The notes: generated by a model not told the origin, from the letters alone. Shown: positions 18,382-27,651, numbered from the stretch's first letter. The stretch: 64,000 nucleotides of DNA from Candidatus Desulfosporosinus nitrosoreducens (GCF_030954495.1 NZ_JAVHUW010000046.1:81761-145760), one strand, 5' to 3'. A program made the numbers and translations.

Positions 18382-19929
18382 TCAAGGAATCAAATCTACC
18401 GGGACCTTAGGTTTTAAAGGCAATAAAATCCGAAAGCTGCTTCCCGCCCCAAGTTTGCTCTCGACTTGGATGCTGCCGCCGTGGGCCTGAATAAACTCTT
18501 TGGCAATGGCTAACCCCAACCCGGTTCCGCCATTTTCCCGTTCCCGCGATTTGTCCACACGATAAAAGCGGTCAAAAATATGTTCAAGTTCTTCCTCAGG
18601 AATTCCCTCACCGGAATCTTCCACAGTAACTTGAGCCCATTTTCCTGATTTGAGATCATCGGAACTGCTTTTTTCTTTAGAATTTTTCTCTTTAGAGTTT
18701 GTCTCCTCCGCTTTATCGTCTTTGCGCCGGAAAACATCCCGCAAGCGATGTGCCGCTTCCTCATTGTTCATGCCATTGATCGGAGGACCATCCACCTCCG
18801 CCAATAAAACGCGCAGGGTTCCTCCGGGCGGAGTATGCAAAAGAGCATTGCCAATCAAATTCACAAAGACTTGAGTTAAACGGTCCCCATCGCCAATGAT
18901 CTCCGGAACCTTGTTTTCGCTGACCTCGATGTTTAAGCCGCGTTCTTCAAATTCTATTTCGAATTGCTCCGTAATTCTCTCAACAATCGTTCTGAGATTG
19001 ACCTTGCTTAGCTTCATCGGCAATTTACCCGCTTCGGCAAGACTTAGCTGCTGAAGATCCCGAACCAGCCGGGTCAATCTTAAGGTCTCATCCTGAATAG
19101 GCAAGATTGTTTCCGGGGTGGAAGGAAGCACACCTTCTTGAATAGATTCCAGTTTTCCCAGAATAACAGCCAGGGGAGTACGCAATTCATGGGCAATATC
19201 CGCCACCATGTTGCGCCTTACTTCCTCATTGCGGGTCAACTGTTCCGTCATGCGGTTAAAGTCCCGGGCTAAAAGTGCAATATCTCCGTTTCCTTTTACT
19301 TCAACTCTTGAGGCCAAGTCTCCATCGCCAACTTGCCGGACGGCCTCCATCAGTTGATTTAAGGGTTTGGTAAAATGCCGGGTCAATAAGAGACCTAAAA
19401 GCAAGGCTACCAAGGAGGTAATAATCAGGCCAATGACCATTGCTTGGATTATTGAAGTGCCGATAGTTTTGGCCATTCTGCCATTCATAACGGGCGAGTG
19501 TATATCCTGCCAGTAATGCCCGATCGTTTGCCCATTGACTTTAATGACTTGCCATTGTTTCTGAATTCTGTCTGCTGCCGGAAGTGAAGCAAGCTGCTTG
19601 CCGAGATCCACATTCGACGGATCGACGATGACCTTATTGGTTTGATCAAAGACTAAAAAACGTTGAAAATCGCGGGGAGGACGTCCAAATTTCTGATCGG
19701 GCGGTTCTAAGACCTGAGAGACATGGTCCTGAACCCCGGCCCAACTATTATGACCTTCATAATAAACGCTCAGCAATTGATTCAAGTGCTCTCCATAAGA
19801 CTGCTGGACATAGCTTTCGGCATGTCCCAGCAAGGCTTGAGTTGACGTCAGGGCAATCAGGGTAAAGACAATCGACATAAAAAAAACCATGCCGATCAGA
19901 GCCAGAATAAATTTACGTCGCAACGTCAC
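18382..19929 (-). CDS. Two-component sensor histidine kinase
   Basis: 515 residues. Two membrane helices (~8-30 and ~160-183) enclose a ~130-residue external sensor; HAMP ~184-235; HisKA with phospho-acceptor His247 (MVADIAHELRTPLAVI); HATPase with N, G1 (DSGEGIPEEEL) and G2 (GGTGLGLAIAKEFI) boxes. A charged insert rich in Lys, Glu and Ser (NSKEKNSKEKSSSDD) sits inside the ATPase domain and is unusual. The start overlaps the regulator stop by 4 bp. Resembles the BaeS/CpxA group sensing envelope stress. Confidence 0.93.
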   Translation of the reverse strand: MTLRRKFILALIGMVFFMSIVFTLIALTSTQALLGHAESYVQQSYGEHLNQLLSVYYEGHNSWAGVQDHVSQVLEPPDQKFGRPPRDFQRFLVFDQTNKVIVDPSNVDLGKQLASLPAADRIQKQWQVIKVNGQTIGHYWQDIHSPVMNGRMAKTIGTSIIQAMVIGLIITSLVALLLGLLLTRHFTKPLNQLMEAVRQVGDGDLASRVEVKGNGDIALLARDFNRMTEQLTRNEEVRRNMVADIAHELRTPLAVILGKLESIQEGVLPSTPETILPIQDETLRLTRLVRDLQQLSLAEAGKLPMKLSKVNLRTIVERITEQFEIEFEERGLNIEVSENKVPEIIGDGDRLTQVFVNLIGNALLHTPPGGTLRVLLAEVDGPPINGMNNEEAAHRLRDVFRRKDDKAEETNSKEKNSKEKSSSDDLKSGKWAQVTVEDSGEGIPEEELEHIFDRFYRVDKSRERENGGTGLGLAIAKEFIQAHGGSIQVESKLGAGSSFRILLPLKPKVPVDLIP

Positions 19930-20621
19930 AGGTCTTCACCAAACCGATACCCCACCCCAAATACAGTTTCGATATATTTAGGGTCACTGGGGTTGTCTTC
20001 GATTTTTTTACGCAAATTGGAAACATGGGTGTCGATTGAACGCTCGTAATAGAGATACTCTTCTCCCATAGCCTGACGCAGAAGTTGAAGCCGGCTATAG
20101 ACTGTACCCGGCCTCAAAGCCAGCAAATGAAGAATATTGAATTCCGTAGGGGTTAAAAAAACTTCTTGTCCTTTTTTAGTAACTTTATGGCTTGTTGCGT
20201 CAATATTCAGTTCTCCGCGCACGAGAAGAGCAGAGTTGGTGTTTTCCTGAATTCCTCCGGCAGAGCGGCGGAGCACAGTTTTTATGCGCGCGGCCAACTC
20301 TCTGAGGCTGAACGGCTTCACGATATAGTCATCCGCACCGAACTCAAGACCTAAAACCCGGTCAATCTCTTCCGACTTGGCTGTTAACATAATTATGGGA
20401 ATTGTGCTTGTCTCTCTCAAACGTTTGCATATCTCCAAACCACTCATCCCCGGAAGCATCCAATCAAGCAATACTAAGTCCGGCTTTTCCTTTTCAATAA
20501 GTTCGATTCCTTCAAGGCCGTTTAGTGCTGTCATAACACTAAATCCATCCCGAGTCAGATAATCTCTCACCAGGGTCAGGATTTCAGGCTCATCATCCAC
20601 TAGGACAATATTTGTTCCCAC
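19926..20621 (-). CDS. OmpR/PhoB-family response regulator
   Basis: 231 residues. Receiver domain with acidic pocket VDDEPE, phospho-acceptor Asp53 (LVLLDWMLPG) and switch Lys (IVKPFS); the C-terminal winged helix has ERSIDTHVSNLRKKIED and the GVGYRFGEDL end. First gene of the operon with the kinase, adaptor, ATPase and permease, so it probably activates its own export system. Confidence 0.94.
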   Translation of the reverse strand: MGTNIVLVDDEPEILTLVRDYLTRDGFSVMTALNGLEGIELIEKEKPDLVLLDWMLPGMSGLEICKRLRETSTIPIIMLTAKSEEIDRVLGLEFGADDYIVKPFSLRELAARIKTVLRRSAGGIQENTNSALLVRGELNIDATSHKVTKKGQEVFLTPTEFNILHLLALRPGTVYSRLQLLRQAMGEEYLYYERSIDTHVSNLRKKIEDNPSDPKYIETVFGVGYRFGEDL

Positions 20622-20757
20622 GTCCGCTTCTCCCTCCGGTTAAAGGCATTTTGCCTTAATTTTATTATTTTAAGTATACCGCTTAAGTTTAAGTTGTATT
20701 TAGGAATGTTCTAAAGATTTTATGGAGATTTTTCTCACAAGTATTTAAAGGAGCTAA

Positions 20758-20783
20758 GCTATACTTTCCGACAATACAAAAAT
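20758..20783. repeat. Dispersed repeat, partial copy
   Basis: Matches TATACTTTCCGRCARTACAA, also seen at 35988-36008. Both copies sit at the downstream edge of a terminator of a minus-strand gene. This copy lacks the full left arm. Confidence 0.4.
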
Positions 20784-20814
20784 ACCTTTACTTAAAGCTT
20801 AAGTAAAGGTATTT
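20780..20814 (-). terminator. Terminator of the MarR gene
   Basis: 16-bp perfect stem (AAATACCTTTACTTAA and its complement) with a 3-nt loop, followed on the minus strand by TTTTTG. Confidence 0.75.
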
Positions 20815-20853
20815 AAAAAATTTATTTGGAATTAATTTTGAATTAATTCATAG

Positions 20854-21291
20854 CTATTTCAATTCCATGCGTTGAGCTAACAAGTCTACGCTTCTGTATA
20901 ATTCTTCATATTCCTGGCCGGAATAGTCCCTAAGTACTTTACCGATAAAGCTTTGTCTTTCCGCGATCACGGCATCGAGAACATGGTCCCCTTTAGACAG
21001 CAAATGCAGTCTAACCACTCTGCGGTCATTGTTGTCCCGGACCCGTTCGACTAACTGCGCCCGTTCCATCCGGTCCGCCAGGTCAGTTGCCGTACTGCAG
21101 GCCACAAATAAATGTTTACCCAGTTCCCCCATAGTCAAAGGTCCAAATTCTCTAATACATAAAAGTGCATTGAACTGAAGTGCAGAAATTTCCATACCTA
21201 TCAGAATCGATCGACCGCGTTTGAACAATACAGTGTTTGCCCGCCTTAAGGTCTCCTCCAATTGTTTCGTCAATTCTTCGGTTGGCGCCAT
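20854..21291 (-). CDS. MarR-family transcriptional regulator
   Basis: 145 residues from ATG 21291, chosen because GGAGG lies 7 bp upstream; a longer frame from 21312 has no such site. Winged-helix features: LQFNALLCIREFGPLTMGELGKHL, VACSTATDLADRMERAQLV and RDNNDRRVVRLHLLSKG (wing). Acts as a dimer on inverted repeats, usually repressing transport or stress genes. Neighbours do not reveal the target. Confidence 0.88.
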   Translation of the reverse strand: MAPTEELTKQLEETLRRANTVLFKRGRSILIGMEISALQFNALLCIREFGPLTMGELGKHLFVACSTATDLADRMERAQLVERVRDNNDRRVVRLHLLSKGDHVLDAVIAERQSFIGKVLRDYSGQEYEELYRSVDLLAQRMELK

Positions 21292-21402
21292 CTCTCGTCC
21301 TCCATTCCCCATATTACTCTATTTTAGCACAGATTTTGGGGTTGTACATGAGAAACTTCGCGCATACAGCCTTCACCTCACGATTTTGTAGGAGGGTACA
21401 CC

Positions 21403-22182
21403 TTAAGTAGAACTCGGCGGATAATTAAACAGGTTGATTGAGCTCGGGGAATTGGGAACGGCCCCATTGCTTGAACCCGGCAGAGACCCGCTTAAGCCGT
21501 TGGCATCGCCGCCGGTTCCGGAGTTCGTGCCGTTACTGACTCCGGTGCTTGAGCTGCTTGCGGGAAAGATCTGTTCGGGAGACGTTGATCCCTTCACCAG
21601 GCTGGGTTTGTTAACAAGCCTGCTGCAATCAATACTTCCATACTTGGTAAGAGGTTTTCCTTCAATGCGAATTTGAACTTGTTTAATCGTGGAGTACTGG
21701 GTCAGCGTGTCAACAAGTCCATAAAGCGCCGCTTCCGCAGAAACCTTGGAATTGGGTTGGAGGAATTCTTTACTTAAATCAACAATTGCCGAGTTATCCT
21801 TAATGGCTATGTCCAGAAGCGTTGTGGCTGTCGGAACGGCAGCTTGCAGCGCTGTCCCCTTAGCCGCCGGGCCTTTCAGCCATTGAATTACTGTTTCTCT
21901 GGCTACACTTAACGTTTTGGGCACTGTCCGCTGTTCTTTGACAAGATACTTGCCTGTCGAATCCGGAAAGTAAAGTGTCAGCGCTATGGCATCTGCCGAA
22001 TTCGCCGCCGGTGCATCTGCGGTTACCGTTTCCGCTTTATCCCCGCCGATAAAATTGCCAAAGGTACTTCCGCCTCCATCCTTATTTACCAGGGTTTCCA
22101 GCGTCCCGCAGCCGGTAAGGTACAGCAGACTGACCAAGATTAGTCCTATTGGCAATAAGCCGTACCGCACTCTCTTCATCAT
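21403..22182 (-). CDS. GerMN-domain lipoprotein
   Basis: 259 residues. Lipobox LTGC with Cys25; residues ~60-190 form a GerMN domain (ALTLYFPDSTGKYLVKEQR, ETVIQWLKGP, IDCSRLVNKPS) as in GerM, which works in sporulation and germination or in cell-wall assembly. The C-terminal ~70 residues are Ser/Gly/Asn-rich and probably disordered. Starts ATG-ATG behind a GGGGGCGG site. Confidence 0.85.
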   Translation of the reverse strand: MMKRVRYGLLPIGLILVSLLYLTGCGTLETLVNKDGGGSTFGNFIGGDKAETVTADAPAANSADAIALTLYFPDSTGKYLVKEQRTVPKTLSVARETVIQWLKGPAAKGTALQAAVPTATTLLDIAIKDNSAIVDLSKEFLQPNSKVSAEAALYGLVDTLTQYSTIKQVQIRIEGKPLTKYGSIDCSRLVNKPSLVKGSTSPEQIFPASSSSTGVSNGTNSGTGGDANGLSGSLPGSSNGAVPNSPSSINLFNYPPSST

Positions 22183-22380
22183 TGTTTCCGCCCCCTCTCA
22201 GATACTTAATTCTGTTTGTTTTTCCTCACATTAAGCCTATGCTTTGTCCCAGAAAATAGTACAGCAACCCGGACAAAGTTTGGCGGATGCCAAAACAGAA
22301 ATTTTTTCGTATAAAGCGAGGGCTTCAGCCATACATATGTAGCAGTTAAACAGGTAAAGCCTTTAGAAAGGAGATCCCTT

Positions 22381-23121
22381 ATGCAGGATCTGTTGGAAAT
22401 TTTCCGCGTTAGTACAATCGCCGGACTGGCCACAACCTTGGGCAGTTTACTGGTTCTCCTGTTCGGCCAGCCTGAGGAGCGTATTTTAGCCTCTCTCTTA
22501 GCAGGAGCCGGCGGCGTCATGCTTGCGGTTGTCAGTGTTGACTTGCTTCCCAATGCTTGGAAAATCGGTCCTCCTCTTCAAGTTGTAGCCGGTTGTACCC
22601 TGGGTTTAGTTTTCATGTATTTTGCTGATCGCCGCTTGAAAACTCCCAACGATTCACTCCCTTTGTCGCAGCGCCAACGTTTGAAAAGGATCGGCCTTCT
22701 CGTGGCGGCAGGGATTGCTTTGCACGATATTCCTGAAGGAATGGCTATTGCGGTAAGCCAGGAAGCCGCCCCCAGCCTTGGTTTGCTTATTGCCGCGGCA
22801 ATCACGCTGCACAATCTGCCCGAAGGAATGGCAACGGCGGCACCCCTGACCATGGCTCACATTCGCTGGTGGAAAATACTTTTACTGAATATCGGGATCG
22901 CTTTTTTCACCCCGCTGGGCGCCATGCTTGGCCTTCTTGCCCTGGAAAGGGTAAAAAACTCCTTGGCTTTTTTCCTGGCCTTTGCGGCGGGAGCCATGGT
23001 TTTTCTTGTCTTCGCCGAACTTATCCCTCTCGCGCGCGAACGCCACCCCCGCTATGCTTTGCTCGGCGGAACCATAGGTTTTATTTTCTTCGCCGTCATC
23101 AGCATGCTTCTTCCGGCATAG
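22381..23121 (+). CDS. ZIP-family divalent metal transporter
   Basis: 246 residues, ATG behind AAAGGAGATC. About seven to eight hydrophobic helices; the metal-path motifs HDIPEG and HNLPEG in helices 4 and 5 are intact. Imports zinc or related divalent cations. Stands alone on the plus strand and converges with the SGNH-type gene 5 bp away. Closest in feel to the ZupT/GufA group. Confidence 0.9.
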   Translation: MQDLLEIFRVSTIAGLATTLGSLLVLLFGQPEERILASLLAGAGGVMLAVVSVDLLPNAWKIGPPLQVVAGCTLGLVFMYFADRRLKTPNDSLPLSQRQRLKRIGLLVAAGIALHDIPEGMAIAVSQEAAPSLGLLIAAAITLHNLPEGMATAAPLTMAHIRWWKILLLNIGIAFFTPLGAMLGLLALERVKNSLAFFLAFAAGAMVFLVFAELIPLARERHPRYALLGGTIGFIFFAVISMLLPA

Positions 23122-23126
23122 GCTTT

Positions 23127-23828
23127 TTATTTAAGAACTTGAGCGGCATAATCCCCCATTGTCTCGTACCCTTTAGCATTGGGATACTTGCCATCCTGAG
23201 ACAAACCGTCTAAGTATTTCTTGTTAGCATCAAATAACACGGACGAAAAATCCAGCGTCATAATAGTTTGCTTTTTGGCATAATCCACCTCCCAGTCCCG
23301 AATCTCTTCAATATCTTGCTGGTAACCGGTATACCAGACAGGCAGCGCTAAGACGGGAATGATGTCATTGGCCTTAGCCTTTTCGACCATAGCCTCGATA
23401 TTGCTTTGCACGTCTTTCAAGGGGACTTTCTGAAGCGCATCCCCGGTTCCCGCAAAAATAACGACCCGGCCCGGTTGCTCTTTGACTACATCTGTGTCAA
23501 AACGGGCCAGTAAATCTTTGGCCGTTTGATGCCCCATTCCCTTATTGACAACGATAATTTTCAAATCATCGGCCAAACGCTTTGTCCAAGAATGTTCCGC
23601 GTCTAAAGGAGAGCCCAAGGTGAAAGAGTCCCCTAAGGCCACAATCTTTGAATTGCTCGGTGTTTGGACTGCCGCTGTTCCCGATCCTAGGGTTTGCGGA
23701 GAACTCTCTTTCCCCACGGACGATTTGTCGCTCTGCCCCCACAAGCCAAGAAAGCCAATGATCAATACGATAACAGCCAGCGCGGATGCAACCTGAATCA
23801 AACGCAGCTCTATTCGATAAGTGCGCAT
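23127..23828 (-). CDS. SGNH/GDSL-fold membrane-anchored protein, catalytic His missing
   Basis: 233 residues. An N-terminal helix (~10-30) anchors an extracellular SGNH domain. Block I is intact (VALGDSFTLG), but block III reads FAGTGDAL instead of GxND and block V reads DGKYPNAKGYE where DGxHPN is usual, so the catalytic His is Tyr. Typical for a lipase/esterase or carbohydrate esterase fold; activity is doubtful. A different His may serve. Confidence 0.8.
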   Translation of the reverse strand: MRTYRIELRLIQVASALAVIVLIIGFLGLWGQSDKSSVGKESSPQTLGSGTAAVQTPSNSKIVALGDSFTLGSPLDAEHSWTKRLADDLKIIVVNKGMGHQTAKDLLARFDTDVVKEQPGRVVIFAGTGDALQKVPLKDVQSNIEAMVEKAKANDIIPVLALPVWYTGYQQDIEEIRDWEVDYAKKQTIMTLDFSSVLFDANKKYLDGLSQDGKYPNAKGYETMGDYAAQVLK

Positions 23829-23998
23829 AGAAACTCCTCCTTTTCCTTTTCAACCAAATACTCAACAGCATTTTCTCTTTCCCTCTAATTTTAAGAACTC
23901 CCGCGCATTAAAGCAACCACTTCTTATAGGTCTTTGTTGGAATACACCAGTGCGCCCCTCAGCGCATAGTTTATAGGAGGAAAAAAGGAGGTGCCTCT

Positions 23999-24484
23999 AT
24001 GAGTTACATTGACAAGGCCCGGGAGCTGGGTGAAGCCCTCTCTCAGACCCCTGAAGTTCAAGGATTAAAGGCCGCGGAAGCAGCCATAATGGCCGATCCT
24101 CAAAGCCAAGAAGCATTTAGCCAATATCAGGAAAAAGAGCGCAATCTAATTACGACCCAAATGATCAGTAAAGTGGTTCCCGAGAAAGAAGCTTTAGCCC
24201 TGCTCGATCTTAAAGTCCGTCTTATGAATAAGCACCCTCTGATCAAGACCTATTTTGTACAACAACAAAACTATGAAAAACTCATGGCCATGGTCAATCT
24301 GACTTTAACTACAGCTATGAATGGGCTGCCCTCGGCAAGTGACCTGCCCATACCGGAAGAATTAAAAGGTATGGCCCAACAAATTCTGGATAAAATCAGC
24401 GGCGGAAATCCCATGGAAAAAATGGAAATTACACCGGAGATGTTAAAAAATATTAAACTTCCGCCCGGTCTTACTCAGAAATAG
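23999..24484 (+). CDS. YlbF/YmcA-family protein
   Basis: 161 residues, ATG behind AAAGGAGGTGCC. The helical YlbF core (KARELGEALSQTPEVQGLKAAE, DPQSQEAFSQYQ) fills residues ~1-110, followed by a Pro-containing tail ending LPPGLTQK. Relatives form a complex with RNase Y and affect sporulation, competence and mRNA processing in Bacillus. Starts a plus-strand run of small genes. Confidence 0.85.
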   Translation: MSYIDKARELGEALSQTPEVQGLKAAEAAIMADPQSQEAFSQYQEKERNLITTQMISKVVPEKEALALLDLKVRLMNKHPLIKTYFVQQQNYEKLMAMVNLTLTTAMNGLPSASDLPIPEELKGMAQQILDKISGGNPMEKMEITPEMLKNIKLPPGLTQK

Positions 24485-24501
24485 CCAAAGGTAGGATTAA
24501 C

Positions 24502-24624
24502 ATGCGACTCGACGGTTATCACGGACCCCAATTTATCAACGATATAACCCATCCCGTAACCTTCATAGCTTTCCTGATCGTACTTCTTTTAGGAGGATGG
24601 ACGACTATTCGCACTTGGTTTTAA
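24502..24624 (+). CDS. 40-residue single-span membrane peptide
   Basis: Starts MRLDGYHGPQFINDITHPVT, then a hydrophobic helix (FIAFLIVLLLGGW) and ends TTIRTWF. GGTAGGATTAAC precedes the ATG. It lies 17 bp after the YlbF-type gene and 21 bp before the next frame, so it fits well into the run. Unknown function; a sporulation-related small membrane protein is possible. Confidence 0.5.
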   Translation: MRLDGYHGPQFINDITHPVTFIAFLIVLLLGGWTTIRTWF

Positions 24625-24645
24625 AAGCCAGGGAGGAGGAACGCC

Positions 24646-25245
24646 GTGATCTATCAAAACGAAGGCCCCCCTCAATTACCGGCTACTCCTTTCTCCTTTT
24701 CTATCTTAGTATCCAGCCCCATACGACGCAATCTGCTTTTTGCGCCGGTCAGTGCCATGATATTCCCTATAGCCTCGACCGATATCGAGTTTGCTTCCAT
24801 GATTGTGGCAGGTATCGACGTACTGATAGCCTTTCTTTTCAAGCGGTCATTGGCCCATCCCCCCAACTTGCGCCGCCCTGCCCCTGACTTATACCCCGTA
24901 ACCTTAACCCTACCCCAATTGACTCAGCTGATGCAGGCAGCTTTCAATGGGCAGTCTCCCATTTCCTCATCTTCCCAACACATTCCGGGGCAAGGAGTTG
25001 GCCCTGTTGGATCTGATCAACCGCTTTTTCCCGATAATTTAAGCGTCTCTTTAATTGTTTCCGCTCCTTTTGCACCGTTTGACGGAAGTCCCGACACTTC
25101 CTTTAACGTCCCGCTCTTTGAAATCCCAGGAGTGCCCGGCAATCTGGTTATTGCCCTTGGTCTAATAATCTCCCAGTTCCTTATCGAGCGCAGTGGGGTC
25201 GGACCTCCCAATGGAAATGGAGGTAACGCCAATGCCATTTCTTAA
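24646..25245 (+). CDS. Hypothetical protein, Pro/Ser-rich
   Basis: 199 residues, GTG start with GGGAGGAGG 6 bp upstream. Two moderately hydrophobic stretches (~28-70) are followed by a Pro/Gly-rich region (HIPGQGVGPVGSDQPLF) and a second hydrophobic stretch near 165-185. No family recognised. Its end overlaps the start of the next gene by 14 bp, implying co-translation. Confidence 0.65.
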   Translation: MIYQNEGPPQLPATPFSFSILVSSPIRRNLLFAPVSAMIFPIASTDIEFASMIVAGIDVLIAFLFKRSLAHPPNLRRPAPDLYPVTLTLPQLTQLMQAAFNGQSPISSSSQHIPGQGVGPVGSDQPLFPDNLSVSLIVSAPFAPFDGSPDTSFNVPLFEIPGVPGNLVIALGLIISQFLIERSGVGPPNGNGGNANAIS

Positions 25246-25546
25246 CAAATTGAGAAATTCCAACTCCCTCTCAGCGTATCCAGTGAAGCGCCCCCCTCTC
25301 TCGCCATATGGATACCCTGATCCGAAATCTCCGGAAGCTTGGGATCATGGTTTTAACCGTCTCGTACCCATTCTGCAATCTCCACCCGTCGGCGCAGGGG
25401 TCTTAGCAATCACCTTCTTTTTCCTGATTATTTTCTTTTCTAATATCTTATTGATTCAATTATCTCTGTCAACACTCGGGATCGCTGTAACTATAGCTAC
25501 TTTCGGACTAATGGCTCTGACAGTGCTCATTTTGTTTCTTCTCTAA
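25232..25546 (+). CDS. Small membrane protein, unknown
   Basis: 104 residues from ATG 25232, which has GGAGG 8 bp upstream (a longer frame from GTG 25193 lacks one). The N-terminal ~45 residues are Pro-rich and polar; two hydrophobic helices follow (~55-77 and ~82-104) ending in TVLILFLL. Overlaps the preceding gene. Function unknown. Confidence 0.65.
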   Translation: MPFLNKLRNSNSLSAYPVKRPPLSPYGYPDPKSPEAWDHGFNRLVPILQSPPVGAGVLAITFFFLIIFFSNILLIQLSLSTLGIAVTIATFGLMALTVLILFLL

Positions 25547-25563
25547 ACTCAGATTGGAATTAA

Positions 25564-25606
25564 AAGAGTAGGCAATTCATAGCGAAGTGAATTACCTACT
25601 CTTTTT
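25564..25606 (+). terminator. Terminator of the small-gene run
   Basis: AAGAGTAGGcAATTCA / TGAATTaCCTACTCTT stem with one mismatch, then TTTTT. It lies between two convergent genes. Confidence 0.75.
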
Positions 25607-25624
25607 GCGACATCCACCTTTTAA

Positions 25625-26524
25625 TTATTGAGGAGGCGGAGGAACCAAGGTTTCGGGAGATACACCCGTTTGGTTCAGAGGAGAAAGCATTTCCGGACTA
25701 AGCGGCGCAGAATCAGGACTAATTGGGGGCTTCTTCCTGCCGCTGATCAAGCCGGAAATCTTGCCCCAGACTGTCGACGCCGTATTTTTCATAGGGTTAA
25801 GAAAGGTCATAACTCCCATTGGCTCTTTTACTTTTAAGATAATCGGACCGTTCGGCGCCTGCCCCAGCTGGTTAAGGCTTTCCACAGAGACCACCGCCCG
25901 GCTGTAGGGGTACAGAGGAACCTGGCTCTGGAAATGTGTCCGGTAAACACCATTGCCAACAGGGCGAAGCACCCCTGCTAAGAAACCCGTTCTTCCTCTG
26001 TCATCAACAAGATAGGCCGCATACTGCCCTGCCTGCCCGGGGCTAAGAAAGGCCTGCGGCGGGGGAAGATTGGCGATCAAAAGAAAACTGTTGTCCGGTG
26101 AAATAGTGGCCACACCATTTCCCATAATTCCTTCCTGGGCGGCCTGAAGAACAAGCTGCCGGGACTGATTCATACCTGGCTGAAAATTTCCGTACCCTTG
26201 ATTGGGCGGGTTTTGATATCCCGGGTTTCCTCCATTTTGCTGGGGGAAAGCATTCATAGTTTGATTTGCGGGAGGGGCCTGCCAGGAATTCCCCGGAAGA
26301 GGTCCCGGAAATGGCGCTTGTTTTGGACCGATAAACCCTCCCCGCGAATTATTAATCTGCCCGTTTTTTTGAAAAAAGCCGCTTGCTTTGAGTCCCGCTC
26401 CCAACGTATCACGAATCGTACCCGGAGAATACCCTGGACCTAACGGAGCATTAGGTAATGTCGGGAAACTTTGTGGCCCCACGGATTCATAAGGATTTGA
26501 AGGCGTGTTCCCATTGAACTTCAC
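25625..26524 (-). CDS. Hypothetical protein, Asn/Pro/Gly-rich N-terminus
   Basis: 299 residues, GTG start behind AAAGGAGGGGAG. Residues 1-130 are disordered-looking and rich in Pro, Asn, Gly and Gln; residues ~130-235 form a compact domain (SRQLVLQAAQEGIMGNGVATISPDNSFLL, AAYLVDDRGRTGFLAGVLR) that recalls a beta-sandwich; the tail is again Pro-rich. No signal peptide. No family recognised. It may be a spore or matrix protein, given neighbours, but this is weak. Confidence 0.65.
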   Translation of the reverse strand: MKFNGNTPSNPYESVGPQSFPTLPNAPLGPGYSPGTIRDTLGAGLKASGFFQKNGQINNSRGGFIGPKQAPFPGPLPGNSWQAPPANQTMNAFPQQNGGNPGYQNPPNQGYGNFQPGMNQSRQLVLQAAQEGIMGNGVATISPDNSFLLIANLPPPQAFLSPGQAGQYAAYLVDDRGRTGFLAGVLRPVGNGVYRTHFQSQVPLYPYSRAVVSVESLNQLGQAPNGPIILKVKEPMGVMTFLNPMKNTASTVWGKISGLISGRKKPPISPDSAPLSPEMLSPLNQTGVSPETLVPPPPQ

Positions 26525-26641
26525 CCCGCTCCCCTCCTTTATTCATTCAAACTAACTTCATAACATGATATGATACAACGTAAGGAAGGGTTCTGATATC
26601 CTATAGATAGAATGGTTAAACTATGTATTGAGGAGGGTCTT

Positions 26642-27598
26642 ATGCCAAGTAAACTAACCACACTGTTTTCCGGGAACATATCCCGCCGCCAGTTTTTTCG
26701 CGGTACGGGCGGATTTATTATAAATCATTGGCTGCTCTCAATCCTGCCCCTAGGAGGTGCCGGACTCCTGGGCTGGGCGGAACATGATACCCTTAAACTA
26801 AAATGTGAGACCTGGGATTTGTTCTACCCTCAGCTTCCGAACGCCCTGGAGGGCAAGACCATTTGTCAACTGAGCGACCTGCATTTGGAAGCACTGCGCA
26901 TTGCGCCCGAGCTCATAACTCAAGCCGCTATGGCCCGAAACCCTGACCTGCTTGTGCTTACCGGCGACATCATCTCCACCAGAACAGACCTTGACAAAGT
27001 AAATACCTACCTGGGAAAACTTTCGGCTCCTTATGGCAAATATGTTGTCCTGGGCAATAATGATTACAGCCACTTGTCCCACACCCTATTAAAGCGTTAT
27101 CTTAAGCAATTCCAGGGCTTAGGCTGGATTCCTCTGCTCAACCAGGCGTCCTTTTTAACGCCTCTCAATCTCTGGATCATCGGTATTGACGACCCCGCCA
27201 CCGCCCATGACGATGTGGATCTGGCTTACCAACAGGTTCTGGCCGCAAAAACATCTCCGGCGGCTCCTCAAAATCCTCCTTTCCGCCTGGCCTTAGCCCA
27301 CTCTTCCGACTGCCTCGACGATGTTGCCCGATACGGAGCCGATCTTCTGCTGACAGGACACACTCACGGAGGACAGATCCGCCTGCCGGGCCTCCCGCCT
27401 CTGATTACAAACACCTATCTCGGTGACAAAGGGATTTACGAAGGGTACCACGTCGTAAATAACATCCCTTTGTACATCAACCGCGGCATCGGCGAAAGTG
27501 TCATCCCCCTGCGCTTTAACGTCCCTCCGGAAATCAGCTTTTTTACCTTCCACAAAGGCTCGGGGCAGCCAAAGCACCAAGTCAGTGACGCAAAATAG
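26642..27598 (+). CDS. Tat-exported calcineurin-like metallophosphoesterase
   Basis: 318 residues from ATG 26642 (GGAGG 5 bp upstream; an upstream ATG at 26612 lacks a site). Twin-arginine signal NISRRQFFRGTGG followed by a hydrophobic stretch. All phosphoesterase motifs are present: SDLHLE, LTGDII, LGNND, a His in LAHSSD and TGHTHGGQI. Relatives (YkuE type) hydrolyse UDP-diacylglucosamine-like or other phosphoesters at the cell surface. Monocistronic. Confidence 0.9.
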   Translation: MPSKLTTLFSGNISRRQFFRGTGGFIINHWLLSILPLGGAGLLGWAEHDTLKLKCETWDLFYPQLPNALEGKTICQLSDLHLEALRIAPELITQAAMARNPDLLVLTGDIISTRTDLDKVNTYLGKLSAPYGKYVVLGNNDYSHLSHTLLKRYLKQFQGLGWIPLLNQASFLTPLNLWIIGIDDPATAHDDVDLAYQQVLAAKTSPAAPQNPPFRLALAHSSDCLDDVARYGADLLLTGHTHGGQIRLPGLPPLITNTYLGDKGIYEGYHVVNNIPLYINRGIGESVIPLRFNVPPEISFFTFHKGSGQPKHQVSDAK

Positions 27599-27622
27599 CC
27601 CCGCGAAACGCGGGGCTATTTT
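27592..27622. terminator. Bidirectional terminator
   Basis: Perfect stem AAAATAGCCCCGCG with GAAA-type loop, overlapping the phosphoesterase stop codon; T-runs occur on both strands. Serves the two convergent genes. Confidence 0.85.
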
Positions 27623-27651
27623 GTTTTAACTTAAATACTATCTGTTTTAAA

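Noticed and set aside
22206..22553. 115-residue minus-strand frame before the ZIP gene
   Set aside because: Overlaps the start of a clear ZIP transporter gene, no ribosome site, no protein-like pattern.
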